Shown here: piece after piece, positions 18,375 through 27,836 of the stretch
How the letters are laid out: each line of letters begins with the position of its first letter
How positions within the stretch are numbered: the first letter of the stretch is position 1
NCBI GenBank assembly: GCA_903825015.1
Contig: CAIJYZ010000028.1
Coordinates: 1 to 35,990, forward strand
DNA length: 35,990 bases
Source: an uncultured Actinomycetes bacterium
GTDB taxonomy: Bacteria > Actinomycetota > Actinomycetes > Nanopelagicales > Nanopelagicaceae
Direction: 5' to 3'
Program-made: the position numbers and the translations under genes
Notes under the pieces: generated by a model
The model's input: the letters and a program-made list of their open reading frames with translations, nothing else
Database searches by the model: none
Told to the model about the DNA's origin: nothing

Positions 18375-18402
18375 GTTGTCCCGCAATTTCTTTATGGACA
18401 AC
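18375..18402 (+). promoter_or_regulatory. Hairpin in the gltB leader next to the ribosome site
   Basis: GTTGTCC (18375-18381) and GGACAAC (18396-18402) form a perfect 7-bp stem with a 14-base AT-rich loop. The stem ends one base before the AGGAG ribosome site (18403-18407) of gltB. A possible -10 (TACTCT, 18347-18352) lies upstream, giving a leader of about 60 bases. No T-tract follows, so it is not an intrinsic terminator. A role in translation control is inference. Confidence 0.5.
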
Positions 18403-18416
18403 AGGAGCTCATCGCC

Positions 18417-21400
18417 GTGGTTTTGTCTTCTAACTATCCGCCAGCACAAGGTCTCTATGACCCTGCCCAAGAACATGATGCTTGCGGTGTGGCGATGGTT
18501 GCAACGCTTAACAAAGTAGCAACGCATGAGATTGTAGAAAAAGCTTTAACGGCGCTTCGAAATTTAGAACATCGCGGTGCATCGGGTGCTGAGCCAGATA
18601 GCGGCGACGGCGCAGGAATCCTTATTCGTGTTCCAGATAATTTCTATCAAGCGGTTACAGAATTTGATTTACCTGCGGCGGGATCCTACGCAACAGGTAT
18701 TGCTTTTGTTGAACAAGGCGTAGATGTTAAATCAGCTGTCGAAAAGATTGCTAAAGAAGAAGGTCTCATTGTCTTAGGTTGGCGCGAACTTCCAATCAAC
18801 TCATCATCTCTTGGTAAAACTGCGCTTTCGGTAATGCCTAATTTTCATCAGTTATTTATTGCTGGTGCCAACGGTGAAAAAAATATCAATCTTGATCGTT
18901 TGGCTTTTTGCCTGCGCAAACGTGCCGAGCATGGTCTAAAAGTTTATTTCCCTTCTCTTTCTTCTCAGACCATTGTTTACAAGGGAATGCTTACAACTGG
19001 TCAACTCGAAGAGTTTTTCCCTGATCTCTCAGATGAGCGTGTAGTTTCACCACTTGCTTTAGTGCACTCCCGTTTTTCTACTAATACTTTTCCATCATGG
19101 CCACTTGCTCACCCCTATCGTTTTATTGCGCACAATGGTGAAATTAATACAGTTAAGGGAAACCGAAACTGGATGCGCGCCCGTGAATCTCTTCTTGCAA
19201 GTGATGTAATCCCAGGTGATCTCAAGCGGTTATTTCCAATTGTTGAAATGTCTGGCAGCGATTCGGCTTCATTCGATGAAGTTCTCGAACTCTTGTATCT
19301 AGGTGGCCGTTCGTTACCGCATGCGGTTCTCATGATGATTCCAGAAGCATGGGAAAACCATGAAACGATGCCGCAAAACCGTCGGGATTTTTACGCTTTT
19401 CATGCCTCTCTTATGGAGCCATGGGATGGCCCAGCATGCGTAACATTTACAGACGGCAATCAAGTTGGTGCGGTTCTAGATCGAAATGGCTTACGCCCAT
19501 CGCGTTTTTGGGTAACCAATGACGGCCTTGTCGTCTTGGCATCTGAAGTTGGTGTTCTAGATATTCCAGCGCAAAACATTGCCCGTAAAGGTCGCTTACA
19601 ACCAGGCAAAATGTTCTTAGTCGATATTGAAGCAGGGCGCATTATCGAAGATGGCGAAATCAAAGATCAATTAGCCGATGCCGCTCCATATAGCGATTGG
19701 TTGCATGCTGGAATTGTTAAGTTAAATGAACTTCCAGCGCGCGAACATATTGTTTATCCCCACTCTTCCGTTTTACGTCGTCAACGTGCCTTTGGGTACA
19801 CAGAAGAAGAAGTACGCATTCTTATAACTCCAATGGCCAAGAACGGCATGGAGCCCCTTGGTTCTATGGGAACAGATACTCCAATTGCTGCAATATCAAA
19901 TAAGCCTCGCCTAATTTTTGACTACTTCTCGCAACTTTTTGCTCAAGTCACTAACCCACCGTTGGATGCGATCCGCGAAGAGTTGGTTACAAGTCTTGGT
20001 ACATCAATGGGACCAGAACATAACCTTCTCGATCCCGGTCCAAGTAGCTGTCGCCAAATCTCATTGGCATTTCCTGTTATTGATAATGATGAACTCGCAA
20101 AAATAATCCATGTCAATGCTGATGGCGATCATCCTGGTCTTGGCGCACATGTAGTTCGAGGACTTTTCTTTGTTGCAGGCGGGGGAGAGTCTCTTAGAGA
20201 TCGTCTTGATGCAATTAGAGAAGAAGTCTCTCAAGCTATCGATGATGGTGCGCGCATCATTGTTTTATCTGATCGCGATGCAGATGCCGAAGAAGCTCCA
20301 ATTCCTTCTCTGCTACTTACATCTGCAGTGCACCACCATTTGATTCGCGAAAAAAGTCGCACCAAAGTTGGGCTAGTAGTTGAAGCAGGAGATGTCCGTG
20401 AAGTTCATCATGTTGCGCTCCTGATTGGTTACGGCGCTGCCGCAGTTAACCCTTACCTTGCAATGGAAACCGCTGAAGATTTAGTTCTACAGGGTGTTAT
20501 CACTGGAATCACTCCTGAAAAAGCAGTACGCAACTTGATTAAGAGTCTTGGAAAAGGTGTCTTAAAAGTGATGTCCAAGATGGGCATCAGCACAATCGCT
20601 TCATATACAGGCGCACAAGTATTTGAAGCTATTGGTCTTAGCCAAGAGCTAGTAGATGAATATTTTGTGGGTACCACTTCGCGCTTGGGCGGCGTAAATC
20701 TTGATGTGATTGCGCAAGAAACAATTGCTCGTCACCACATTGCATATCCGCCAGGGGGAGCAGTTCCCGGAACAAAACGATTACCTATCGGTGGCGAATA
20801 TCAATGGCGTCGCGAAGGTGAACCGCATTTATTTGATCCAGAAACTGTCTTTACTTTGCAACATTCCACACGCAATAAGCGCTATGACGTCTTTAAGCGT
20901 TATACCAACCGTGTAAATGATCAAAGCACTCGTTTGATGACCCTTCGTGGCCTCTTTGCATTTAATGAAGGAGTGCGCCCAGCGATTTCAATCGATGAAG
21001 TTGAATCAGCTTCATCGATCATTAAGCGATTCTCGACCGGTGCGATGTCATATGGCTCGGTATCTCAAGAAGTTCACGAAACTTTAGCAATTGCTATGAA
21101 TCGCCTTGGCGGAAAATCCAACACTGGCGAAGGCGGCGAAGACCCTGAGCGCTTTTTGCCAATGGCTAATGGAGATTCAAAACGCTCTTCGATTAAGCAG
21201 GTTGCATCAGGACGCTTTGGTGTTACAAGTGATTACCTTGTTAACGCTGATGACATTCAAATCAAAATCGCGCAAGGAGCAAAGCCTGGTGAAGGCGGCC
21301 AATTACCAGGCAACAAGGTTTATCCGTGGATTGCAAAGGTTCGTTACTCAACTCCAGGCGTTGGTTTAATTTCACCACCCCCACATCACGACATTTATTC

Positions 21401-22934
21401 CATTGAAGATCTCGCACAACTTATTCATGATCTAAAAAACGCTAATAAGAATGCACGAGTACACGTCAAACTAGTTGCAGAGGTCGGCGTTGGAACTGTT
21501 GCAGCTGGCGTAAGTAAGGCACACGCCGATGTAGTTTTGATTTCAGGTCACGATGGCGGCACGGGCGCATCCCCACTTACTTCCCTGAAGCACGCAGGCG
21601 CTCCATGGGAGCTAGGTCTTGCAGAAACACAGCAAACTTTGCTACTCAATAACCTTCGCGATCGAATCGTGGTGCAAACCGATGGTCAGCTTAAAACCGG
21701 CCGAGATGTTGTCATTGCAGCCTTACTAGGTGCTGAAGAGTTTGGTTTTGCTACTGCACCACTTGTTGTTTCTGGTTGCGTAATGATGCGTGTGTGCCAT
21801 TTGGATACCTGCCCAGTTGGCGTTGCAACTCAAAATCCAGAGCTACGTAAGCGCTTTAGCGGCAAACCCGAATTCGTTGAAACTTTCTTCGAATACATCG
21901 CAGAAGAAGTTCGCGAAATTCTTGCAAGCTTAGGTTTCAAAACATTGCTTGAAGCCGTCGGTCATGTTGAATATCTTGATACCAAGCGGGCAGTCGATCA
22001 TTGGAAGGCAAGCGGTTTGGATCTTGCGCCACTGCTAGTTCGCCCTGATGTAGTTAGTTCACTCCATAACACCACTAAGCAAGACCATGGTTTGGATGCC
22101 GCGTTAGATAACCAGCTCATAGCTCTTTCTGCTGATGCGTTAAATAAAAAGGAGTCAGTAAAGATTGATCTGCCTGTTCGAAATGTGAATCGAACTGTTG
22201 GAACGATGCTTGGGGCTCAAATCACTCGTCAACATGGAGGAAGCGGACTTCCTGAAGGAACTATCGATGTGACCTTACATGGCTCTGCTGGCCAGTCTCT
22301 AGGCGCATTTATTCCAAGCGGTCTAACTATTCGACTATTCGGAGATTCCAACGATTATGTTGGCAAGGGAATCTCTGGTGGACGCGTGATTGTTCGCCCA
22401 GATCAGAATTCAACTTTTGCTTCTCATGAAAATGTCATTGCCGGAAACGTTATTGGTTATGGCGCAACTTCTGGTGAGATCATGATTCGTGGAGTTGTTG
22501 GTGAGAGATTCTGTGTTCGTAACTCAGGTGCAATTGCAATCGTTGAAGGTATTGGTGATCACGGTTGTGAATATATGACTGGGGGAACTGTTGTTGTACT
22601 CGGCCGCACAGGTCGAAACTTTGCGGCAGGCATGTCAGGTGGACGTGCTTTTGTTCTTGATTTAGATCATGCAAATGTCAATACAGACATGGTTGACATT
22701 CTCGCAGTTCCAGAGGATCAAGCCGAGAAACTTCAGATACTTGTTTCTTCTTTTGCACTGGAAACAGATTCAGAAGTAGCAAATGAAATGTTAAGTAATT
22801 GGTCAGAATCAGTCAAGAGAATTTCACTTGTAATGCCACGCGATTATGCTCGCGTTCTTGATGCGATGGCCCGTGCCACTCGTGAAGGTTTACCAGTTGA
22901 TGCCTTGGTGATGGAGGTTGCAGCAAATGGCTGA
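18417..22934 (+). CDS. gltB: Glutamate synthase (NADPH) large subunit
   Basis: Makes two glutamates from glutamine and 2-oxoglutarate with GltD. It has 1505 residues in four domains: N-terminal type II glutaminase whose Cys23 (HDACGV) becomes the nucleophile after removal of a 22-residue propeptide; a central domain; the FMN/2-oxoglutarate synthase domain, with 3Fe-4S cysteines 1121, 1127 and 1132 ([12 protein letters not shown]); and the C-terminal beta-helix GXGXG domain. The GTG start at 18417 is supported by AGGAG 9 bases upstream and by correct propeptide length. It overlaps gltD by 8 bases. No GlnR-type box was seen in its leader. Confidence 0.96.
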   Translation: MVLSSNYPPAQGLYDPAQEHDACGVAMVATLNKVATHEIVEKALTALRNLEHRGASGAEPDSGDGAGILIRVPDNFYQAVTEFDLPAAGSYATGIAFVEQGVDVKSAVEKIAKEEGLIVLGWRELPINSSSLGKTALSVMPNFHQLFIAGANGEKNINLDRLAFCLRKRAEHGLKVYFPSLSSQTIVYKGMLTTGQLEEFFPDLSDERVVSPLALVHSRFSTNTFPSWPLAHPYRFIAHNGEINTVKGNRNWMRARESLLASDVIPGDLKRLFPIVEMSGSDSASFDEVLELLYLGGRSLPHAVLMMIPEAWENHETMPQNRRDFYAFHASLMEPWDGPACVTFTDGNQVGAVLDRNGLRPSRFWVTNDGLVVLASEVGVLDIPAQNIARKGRLQPGKMFLVDIEAGRIIEDGEIKDQLADAAPYSDWLHAGIVKLNELPAREHIVYPHSSVLRRQRAFGYTEEEVRILITPMAKNGMEPLGSMGTDTPIAAISNKPRLIFDYFSQLFAQVTNPPLDAIREELVTSLGTSMGPEHNLLDPGPSSCRQISLAFPVIDNDELAKIIHVNADGDHPGLGAHVVRGLFFVAGGGESLRDRLDAIREEVSQAIDDGARIIVLSDRDADAEEAPIPSLLLTSAVHHHLIREKSRTKVGLVVEAGDVREVHHVALLIGYGAAAVNPYLAMETAEDLVLQGVITGITPEKAVRNLIKSLGKGVLKVMSKMGISTIASYTGAQVFEAIGLSQELVDEYFVGTTSRLGGVNLDVIAQETIARHHIAYPPGGAVPGTKRLPIGGEYQWRREGEPHLFDPETVFTLQHSTRNKRYDVFKRYTNRVNDQSTRLMTLRGLFAFNEGVRPAISIDEVESASSIIKRFSTGAMSYGSVSQEVHETLAIAMNRLGGKSNTGEGGEDPERFLPMANGDSKRSSIKQVASGRFGVTSDYLVNADDIQIKIAQGAKPGEGGQLPGNKVYPWIAKVRYSTPGVGLISPPPHHDIYSIEDLAQLIHDLKNANKNARVHVKLVAEVGVGTVAAGVSKAHADVVLISGHDGGTGASPLTSLKHAGAPWELGLAETQQTLLLNNLRDRIVVQTDGQLKTGRDVVIAALLGAEEFGFATAPLVVSGCVMMRVCHLDTCPVGVATQNPELRKRFSGKPEFVETFFEYIAEEVREILASLGFKTLLEAVGHVEYLDTKRAVDHWKASGLDLAPLLVRPDVVSSLHNTTKQDHGLDAALDNQLIALSADALNKKESVKIDLPVRNVNRTVGTMLGAQITRQHGGSGLPEGTIDVTLHGSAGQSLGAFIPSGLTIRLFGDSNDYVGKGISGGRVIVRPDQNSTFASHENVIAGNVIGYGATSGEIMIRGVVGERFCVRNSGAIAIVEGIGDHGCEYMTGGTVVVLGRTGRNFAAGMSGGRAFVLDLDHANVNTDMVDILAVPEDQAEKLQILVSSFALETDSEVANEMLSNWSESVKRISLVMPRDYARVLDAMARATREGLPVDALVMEVAANG

Positions 22935-24381
22935 TCCAAAAGGATTTATTACTACACCGCGTGAGACACCAAAACGCCGTCCAGTTGATGTACGCATATT
23001 GGATTGGCGCGAAGTCTACGAACCGCAGAGCATCGAACATCTGCAAAAGCAGGCTGGTCGATGCATGGATTGCGGAATTCCATTTTGCCATTCCGGATGT
23101 CCGCTAGGAAACCTAATTCCAGAGTGGAACGATTTAATGTGGCGCGGAGATAAATCCGAAGCAATTAATCGTTTACATGCCACAAACAACTTTCCTGAGT
23201 TCACTGGACGATTATGTCCAGCACCATGTGAAACTGCTTGTGTTGTTGGAATCAACCGTGATGCAGTCACAATCAAACAAGTAGAACTTCGAATAGTTGA
23301 AGAAGCATTTGATGCTGGAGATGTTAAGCCACTGGCACCAGATCGCATTACTGGAAAAACTGTTGCAGTTATTGGTTCAGGCCCTGCTGGTTTAGCCGCG
23401 GCTCAACAGCTAACTCGCGCCGGACATACAGTGGCCGTATATGAACGAGCCGAAAAAATTGGTGGCTTGCTTCGATATGGCATCCCAGAGTTTAAAATGG
23501 AAAAACATATTTTAGATCGCCGTCTAGCGCAGATGGAAAAAGAGGGAACTCGTTTTCGCTCAGGTGTTGATGTAGGTACTGAGGTTACAGGCGCAGATCT
23601 TCGTAAGAAGTATGACGCAATAGTTTTAGCTGTAGGTGCTACTAAGTGGCGCGATCTTGCCGTTCCAGGTCGCGATCTCAAAGGCATTTACCAAGCTATG
23701 GAGTTCTTGCCATGGGGAAACAAACAGGCGTTGGGTGAAGTTGAAGTTGCACCAATTAACGTTGCTGGCAAGCATGTAGTAATTCTTGGTGGCGGTGACA
23801 CCGGAGCTGACTGTCTCGGTACCTCCATACGACAAGGTGCTGCAAGCATTACTCAACTTGAAATTATGCCAAGGCCAACCGAAGAACGTCCGGCTTCACA
23901 GCCGTGGCCAACGTACCCGATGATTTATCGCGTATCTAGCGCTCATGAGGAGAAAGACAATCGTCTATTTTCTGTAAGCACTGAAGAGTTTCTTGGAGAT
24001 TCCGAGGGCAATCTTCGCGCATTGCGCATCGTCGAAACTAAGTTTGAAAATGGAAAGTTCGAGCCAGTTGCAGGAACTCAAAAAGATATTCCCGCTGACT
24101 TTGTCTTTCTTGCGATGGGCTTCACCGGACCTGAGCAGTCACCATTAATTTCACAACTAGAAGTAAAACTGGACGATCGCGGAAATATTGATCGCAATGC
24201 AAACTTTGAAAGCAGCGAAGAGGGAATTTTCGTCGCAGGAGATGCTGGACGAGGTCAATCACTAATTGTTTGGGCAATTGCAGAAGGTAGAAGCGCCGCA
24301 GCCGCCGTTGACAGATATCTCACGGGCGAGACGCAACTTCCTTCTCCGATTGAACCGACAACCCGACAACTGATGGTTTAA
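22927..24381 (+). CDS. gltD: Glutamate synthase (NADPH) small subunit
   Basis: Supplies electrons from NADPH to GltB. It has 484 residues. N-terminal cysteine clusters ([14 protein letters not shown] and CPAPCETAC) bind two 4Fe-4S centres, followed by the FAD site [11 protein letters not shown] (near 150) and the NADPH-binding GGGDTGADC (near 290), and a late FAD block VAGDAGRG. The ATG at 22927 is favoured over an upstream TTG (22918) because GGAGG at 22913-22917 is correctly spaced for it. It overlaps the end of gltB. Confidence 0.96.
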   Translation: MADPKGFITTPRETPKRRPVDVRILDWREVYEPQSIEHLQKQAGRCMDCGIPFCHSGCPLGNLIPEWNDLMWRGDKSEAINRLHATNNFPEFTGRLCPAPCETACVVGINRDAVTIKQVELRIVEEAFDAGDVKPLAPDRITGKTVAVIGSGPAGLAAAQQLTRAGHTVAVYERAEKIGGLLRYGIPEFKMEKHILDRRLAQMEKEGTRFRSGVDVGTEVTGADLRKKYDAIVLAVGATKWRDLAVPGRDLKGIYQAMEFLPWGNKQALGEVEVAPINVAGKHVVILGGGDTGADCLGTSIRQGAASITQLEIMPRPTEERPASQPWPTYPMIYRVSSAHEEKDNRLFSVSTEEFLGDSEGNLRALRIVETKFENGKFEPVAGTQKDIPADFVFLAMGFTGPEQSPLISQLEVKLDDRGNIDRNANFESSEEGIFVAGDAGRGQSLIVWAIAEGRSAAAAVDRYLTGETQLPSPIEPTTRQLMV

Positions 24382-24390
24382 GGTAGGAAA

Positions 24391-25830
24391 ATGCGTAGAG
24401 CGAAAATTGTGTGCACGATGGGTCCAGCCGTTGAATCTCCGGAAAAAGTGAAGGAGCTCATCGACGCCGGAATGAATATGGCTCGCCTGAACCTTTCACA
24501 TGGATCTTATGAAGAGCATCAGGGACGACTCGATCGTGTTCGTGCTGCAGCCAAAGAAGCAGGCCGACCTGTGGCAATCCTTGTCGATCTTCAAGGTCCA
24601 AAGATTCGCCTTGCTCGCTTTAAAGCAGGACCACATGATTTAGCACGCGGAGATATATTTACAATTACAACTGATGAAGTTGAAGGCACAAAAGAGCGCG
24701 TGGGGACTACATATAAAGGTTTACCAGGGGATTGCAAGGCCGGAGATCGCATTCTCATCGACGATGGAAAAGTAACTGTTGAAGTAATTGAAATTAAAGG
24801 CAATGACGTAATCACTAAAGTCATCGAGCCAGGTGCTGTAAGCAACAATAAGGGAATCAATCTTCCTGGGGTAGCAGTTTCGGTCCCAGCCCTTTCTGAA
24901 AAAGATATTGATGATTTGCGTTGGGGACTTCGCGCCGGCGCCGATTTCATCGCACTTTCCTTTGTTCGAAGCGCCGAAGATATTAAAGACGTTCACAAGA
25001 TTATGGATGAAGAAGGAATTCGAGTTCCCGTAATTGCAAAGATCGAAAAACCACAGGCGGTAGAAAATCTTGCAGAGATTGTGGATGCATTTGATGCCAT
25101 CATGGTGGCTCGTGGAGATCTTGGTGTAGAGCTTCCAATTGAAGATGTTCCGCTGGTGCAGAAGCAGTGCGTAGAACTTGCTCGCGATATGGCCAAACCC
25201 GTAATCGTTGCTACTCAAATGCTGGATTCAATGATTACAAACTCACGTCCCACACGGGCCGAAGCTACTGACTGTGCCAATGCCGTCCTTGATGGCGCCG
25301 ATGCCTTGATGCTTTCGGGTGAAACAAGTGTCGGCGAATTTGCAATCGAAGCTGTGCAGACTATGGCCCGCATTATTCAAAAGACAGAAGAAGGTGGACT
25401 TGACCGTATTCGCCCAATTAAAACAGCGCCACGCACTAAGGGTGGAGCCATCACAAAGGCTGCAACTGAAGTTGGTGCAATTGTTGGTGCAAAGTATTTG
25501 GTTGCTTTCACTCAAAGTGGAGACTCTGCTCGTCGTATGTCGAGACTACGTTCACCGATTCCGATTCTTGCGATGACTCCTGAAGTTGGCACGTATAACC
25601 GTTTAGCCCTTTCATGGGGTGTCGAATCGATGCTGACTCCAGTTGTTGGTGCAACAGATGAGATGGTTAAGCTCGTAGACAGCGTACTTATCGAGTCAGG
25701 TCGCGCCGATGTAGGCGATGAAGTGATGATTGTTGCTGGTTCTCCTCCTGGAATTCCTGGCTCAACGAACGCAATGCGCGTTCACCGTGTAGGAGATGCA
25801 GTTGGCGGAGTAGCTGCGGCTTACCGCTAA
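24391..25830 (+). CDS. pyk: Pyruvate kinase
   Basis: Glycolytic enzyme converting phosphoenolpyruvate and ADP to pyruvate and ATP. It has 479 residues. Visible features: the N-terminal RRAKIVCTMGPA start, the ARLNLSHG block, the B-domain insert (about 70-170), the catalytic lysine motif VIAKIEKPQA, the MVARGDLGVE loop and a C-terminal allosteric domain. The ATG follows AGGTAGGA by a few bases and lies 9 bases after gltD, so the three genes may be co-transcribed. Next to GltBD it links carbon flow to glutamate synthesis, but shared regulation is not shown. Confidence 0.96.
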   Translation: MRRAKIVCTMGPAVESPEKVKELIDAGMNMARLNLSHGSYEEHQGRLDRVRAAAKEAGRPVAILVDLQGPKIRLARFKAGPHDLARGDIFTITTDEVEGTKERVGTTYKGLPGDCKAGDRILIDDGKVTVEVIEIKGNDVITKVIEPGAVSNNKGINLPGVAVSVPALSEKDIDDLRWGLRAGADFIALSFVRSAEDIKDVHKIMDEEGIRVPVIAKIEKPQAVENLAEIVDAFDAIMVARGDLGVELPIEDVPLVQKQCVELARDMAKPVIVATQMLDSMITNSRPTRAEATDCANAVLDGADALMLSGETSVGEFAIEAVQTMARIIQKTEEGGLDRIRPIKTAPRTKGGAITKAATEVGAIVGAKYLVAFTQSGDSARRMSRLRSPIPILAMTPEVGTYNRLALSWGVESMLTPVVGATDEMVKLVDSVLIESGRADVGDEVMIVAGSPPGIPGSTNAMRVHRVGDAVGGVAAAYR

Positions 25831-25855
25831 GATTGGCTCCGTTCGCATATCGAAA

Positions 25856-25928
25856 GCCTCGGTACTCCAACGGTAGAGAGGGCAGTCTCAAACACTGCAC
25901 AGTGTCGGTTCAAATCCGACTCGGGGCA
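25856..25928 (+). tRNA. tRNA with anticodon CAA (Leu by anticodon), class I shape
   Basis: A 73-base cloverleaf: acceptor 25856-25862 pairs with 25921-25927 (7 bp, with G-T pairs), T8/A9, a 3-bp D stem (25865-25867 with 25878-25880) with a GG-containing loop, anticodon stem GCAGT/ACTGC (25882-25886 with 25894-25898), loop CTCAAAC giving anticodon CAA at 25889-25891, variable region of 5 bases (25899-25903), T stem GTCGG/CCGAC with loop TTCAAAT, and A73. CCA is not encoded. CAA reads leucine UUG, but leucine tRNAs normally have a long variable arm, which is missing here. It lies between pyk and the ANTAR gene. Confidence 0.88.
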
Positions 25929-25959
25929 CTCACTGCATCTGTGAAAGGATGAGTAGAAC

Positions 25960-26535
25960 ATGAGCGTTCGCATTCTGGTTGCCGAAGATGAAGCGTTAAT
26001 CCGCATGGATCTCGTCGAAATGTTGCAAGATGCTGGTTATGAAGTTGTTGCACAGGCAACTAATGGTCAAGAAGCAATTGATCTTGCAGTTGAGTTCAAA
26101 CCCGATTTAGCAATTCTCGATGTGAAGATGCCAATCCTTGATGGAATTTCTGCAGCGGAAAAGATTATTGATTTAGCGCCAGTTCTTATGCTGACTGCAT
26201 TTTCTCAAAAAGAGTTAATTGATCGCGCGCGTGATGCCGGTGTTATGGCATATGTTGTTAAGCCATTTACAATCGGCGATCTAATTCCGGCAATCGAAAT
26301 TGCAATCAGTCGACATTCTCAAATGCGCTCACTAGCCGCCGAAGTTGCCGATCTGCATGATCGACTTGAAACTCGGAAAATAATTGATCGCGCTAAAGGT
26401 ATTTTGATGAAAGCGCTAAATCTTTCAGAGCCAGAAGCTTTCTCTTGGATTCAACGAGCAGCGATGGACCGTCGGATGACGATGAAACAGGTAGCCGAGG
26501 CGGTAATTAGCCCCGATGCCGTGCCCGAGCGGTAG
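25960..26535 (+). CDS. pdtaR: REC-ANTAR response regulator (PdtaR type)
   Basis: A two-component regulator that acts on RNA. It has 191 residues: a receiver domain (about 3-120) with acidic pocket EDE and phospho-acceptor Asp54 (AILDVKMP), a short linker helix, and a C-terminal ANTAR domain (about 130-187, KIIDRAKGILMKALNLSEPEAF). Phosphorylated ANTAR proteins bind paired hexaloop RNA stems and cause antitermination. The mycobacterial homologue pairs with the PdtaS kinase, which is not in this window. A GAAAGGATGAG ribosome site precedes the ATG, 31 bases after the tRNA, with which it may be co-transcribed. Confidence 0.93.
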   Translation: MSVRILVAEDEALIRMDLVEMLQDAGYEVVAQATNGQEAIDLAVEFKPDLAILDVKMPILDGISAAEKIIDLAPVLMLTAFSQKELIDRARDAGVMAYVVKPFTIGDLIPAIEIAISRHSQMRSLAAEVADLHDRLETRKIIDRAKGILMKALNLSEPEAFSWIQRAAMDRRMTMKQVAEAVISPDAVPER

Positions 26536-26557
26536 TTCATTCAACTCTGCACAAAAC

Positions 26558-26573
26558 GTTACATAAATGAAAC
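26558..26573 (+). promoter_or_regulatory. GlnR-like operator upstream of the binding-protein gene
   Basis: GTTAC-N6-GAAAC matches the actinobacterial GlnR half-box pair gTnAC-N6-GaAAc exactly, including the AC-N9-AC spacing. It lies 105 bases before the transporter gene ATG, and possible -10 elements follow at 26578-26583 (TAGGCT) and around 26594-26599 (TCATAT). Only one box pair is seen; a second tandem pair is absent. GlnR-type regulation of nitrogen uptake genes is well known in the phylum, but no glnR gene is in the window. Confidence 0.5.
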
Positions 26574-26606
26574 GAAATAGGCTGTTTTCAGGCTCATATG
26601 GGCTTG

Positions 26607-26677
26607 TTATTCCCTAACCCCTGCCATTACCCTGACCACCTCCCTGTCCCGGGACACAAGAACAGGAAAGGCACTAC
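26607..26677 (+). promoter_or_regulatory. C-rich, G-poor leader with ribosome-site-masking fold
   Basis: Five runs of three or four C lie at 26612-26650 with only three G among about 40 bases, a composition like a Rho loading site; the opposite strand is correspondingly G-rich. CCTGT (26643-26647) can pair with ACAGG (26662-26666) and CCT (26639-26641) with AGG (26669-26671), covering the ribosome site AGGAAAGG at 26664-26671. A competing perfect palindrome, TGTCCCGGGACA, occupies 26645-26656. Regulation by switching between folds is inference. Confidence 0.45.
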
Positions 26678-27826
26678 ATGAACAAGAAGATCAAGCAATC
26701 GCTTGCCATTGTTACTGCTGCAGCCCTTGCATTTGGGCTAGGTTCAGTTTCAACAGCTAGTGCAGCTACAAAGACTTTCTCAATTGCATACCAAGGTCCA
26801 CTTTCAGGTGGAGAAGCATCAACTGGTATTGATGAGCAGAACGCAGTTAAGTACGCTGCAAAGCTTTTCATGGCAGCAAACAAGGGTTACACAATCAAGG
26901 TTGTCTCTGTTGACGATCAGGGAGATCCAGCTGTTGCATCAACAGTTGCTCCAGGAATCGGCGCTAACAAGAACATTCTTGGTGTTGTAGGACCTGCTTA
27001 CTCAGGTGCAACAATCGCATCACTTCCATATTACAAGGCTGGCGGATTAGCACTTATCTCTCCATCAGCAACTCGCGTATCTCTAACAGATCCAACTTCA
27101 CCTGACTTCGGCGGACCAGTTTTCCACCGTGTTGTAGGTAAAGACGATCTACAGGGTCCAGCTTTGGCTAAGTACGCAACAGCAGGCGTTTCAAATGCAA
27201 AGGTTTTCGTTTTCGATGACCAATCAGCATATGCAGTACCTCTTCGTGGCTTCGTAGAAGCAGGATTAAAGAAGGTTGCTGGAGCAACACTTGTTGGCGG
27301 AGACTCAGTTCCAAATACAACTACAGACTTCAGCCCAACAGTTGCAAAGATTAAGACATCTGGCGCAACAGTTGTTATCTACACTGGTTACTACAGCCAA
27401 GCTGCTGTATTCATTAAGCAGCTTCGTGACTCAGGTTCAACAGCAGTATTTGCTGGTGGCGACGGAGTATTCAACCAGGAGTTCCCAAAGCTTGCAGGAG
27501 CTGCAGCTGAAGGTTCAAAGGTAACTGGCGTTGGCGGACTTGCAGGAATCAGCGCAAAGCTAGAAGCTGATTTCAAGAAGAAGATGGGCGTTTCATCTGG
27601 TGTGTACTCAGTAGAGGCATTCGATGCAGCAAACATCTTCCTTTCAGGCATCAAGGCTGGAAAGACAACTCGCGCTGCAATGCTTAAGTATGTAAATGCA
27701 TACTCAGGCAAGAGCATCTCTGGAAACACAATTAAGTTCAACAAGAATGGCGACATTTCTTACGGACTATTTGCTGGTTTCACATCTAAGAACGGTGTTC
27801 TAGTTAACACAGGTATCGTTAAGTAA
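26678..27826 (+). CDS. livK: ABC transporter substrate-binding protein, branched-chain amino acid (LivK) family
   Basis: Extracellular binding protein of a HAAT-family importer for branched-chain amino acids or related compounds. It has 382 residues: basic N-terminus, hydrophobic core, and a signal-peptidase I site of the ASA-A type near residue 30, then a periplasmic-binding fold of the Peripla_BP_6 family. There is no lipobox cysteine, unusual for a monoderm binding protein. Nearly all of about 32 lysines use AAG, unlike neighbouring genes, indicating very high expression. A strong AGGAAAGG site precedes the ATG. A GlnR-like box lies upstream and a large hairpin follows the stop. Ligand is not certain: urea- and amide-binding proteins belong to the same fold family. 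Confidence 0.88.
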   Translation: MNKKIKQSLAIVTAAALAFGLGSVSTASAATKTFSIAYQGPLSGGEASTGIDEQNAVKYAAKLFMAANKGYTIKVVSVDDQGDPAVASTVAPGIGANKNILGVVGPAYSGATIASLPYYKAGGLALISPSATRVSLTDPTSPDFGGPVFHRVVGKDDLQGPALAKYATAGVSNAKVFVFDDQSAYAVPLRGFVEAGLKKVAGATLVGGDSVPNTTTDFSPTVAKIKTSGATVVIYTGYYSQAAVFIKQLRDSGSTAVFAGGDGVFNQEFPKLAGAAAEGSKVTGVGGLAGISAKLEADFKKKMGVSSGVYSVEAFDAANIFLSGIKAGKTTRAAMLKYVNAYSGKSISGNTIKFNKNGDISYGLFAGFTSKNGVLVNTGIVK

Positions 27827-27836
27827 TTAACTAGGA

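Noticed and set aside
18319-18416. GlnR box in the gltB leader
   Set aside because: I looked for GTNAC-N6-GNAAC on both strands in this gap and did not find it.
24721-25218. 165-codon open frame on the minus strand within pyk
   Set aside because: It lies wholly antisense to a well-conserved gene, has an Asn/Ile/Tyr-rich low-quality composition and no recognisable domain.
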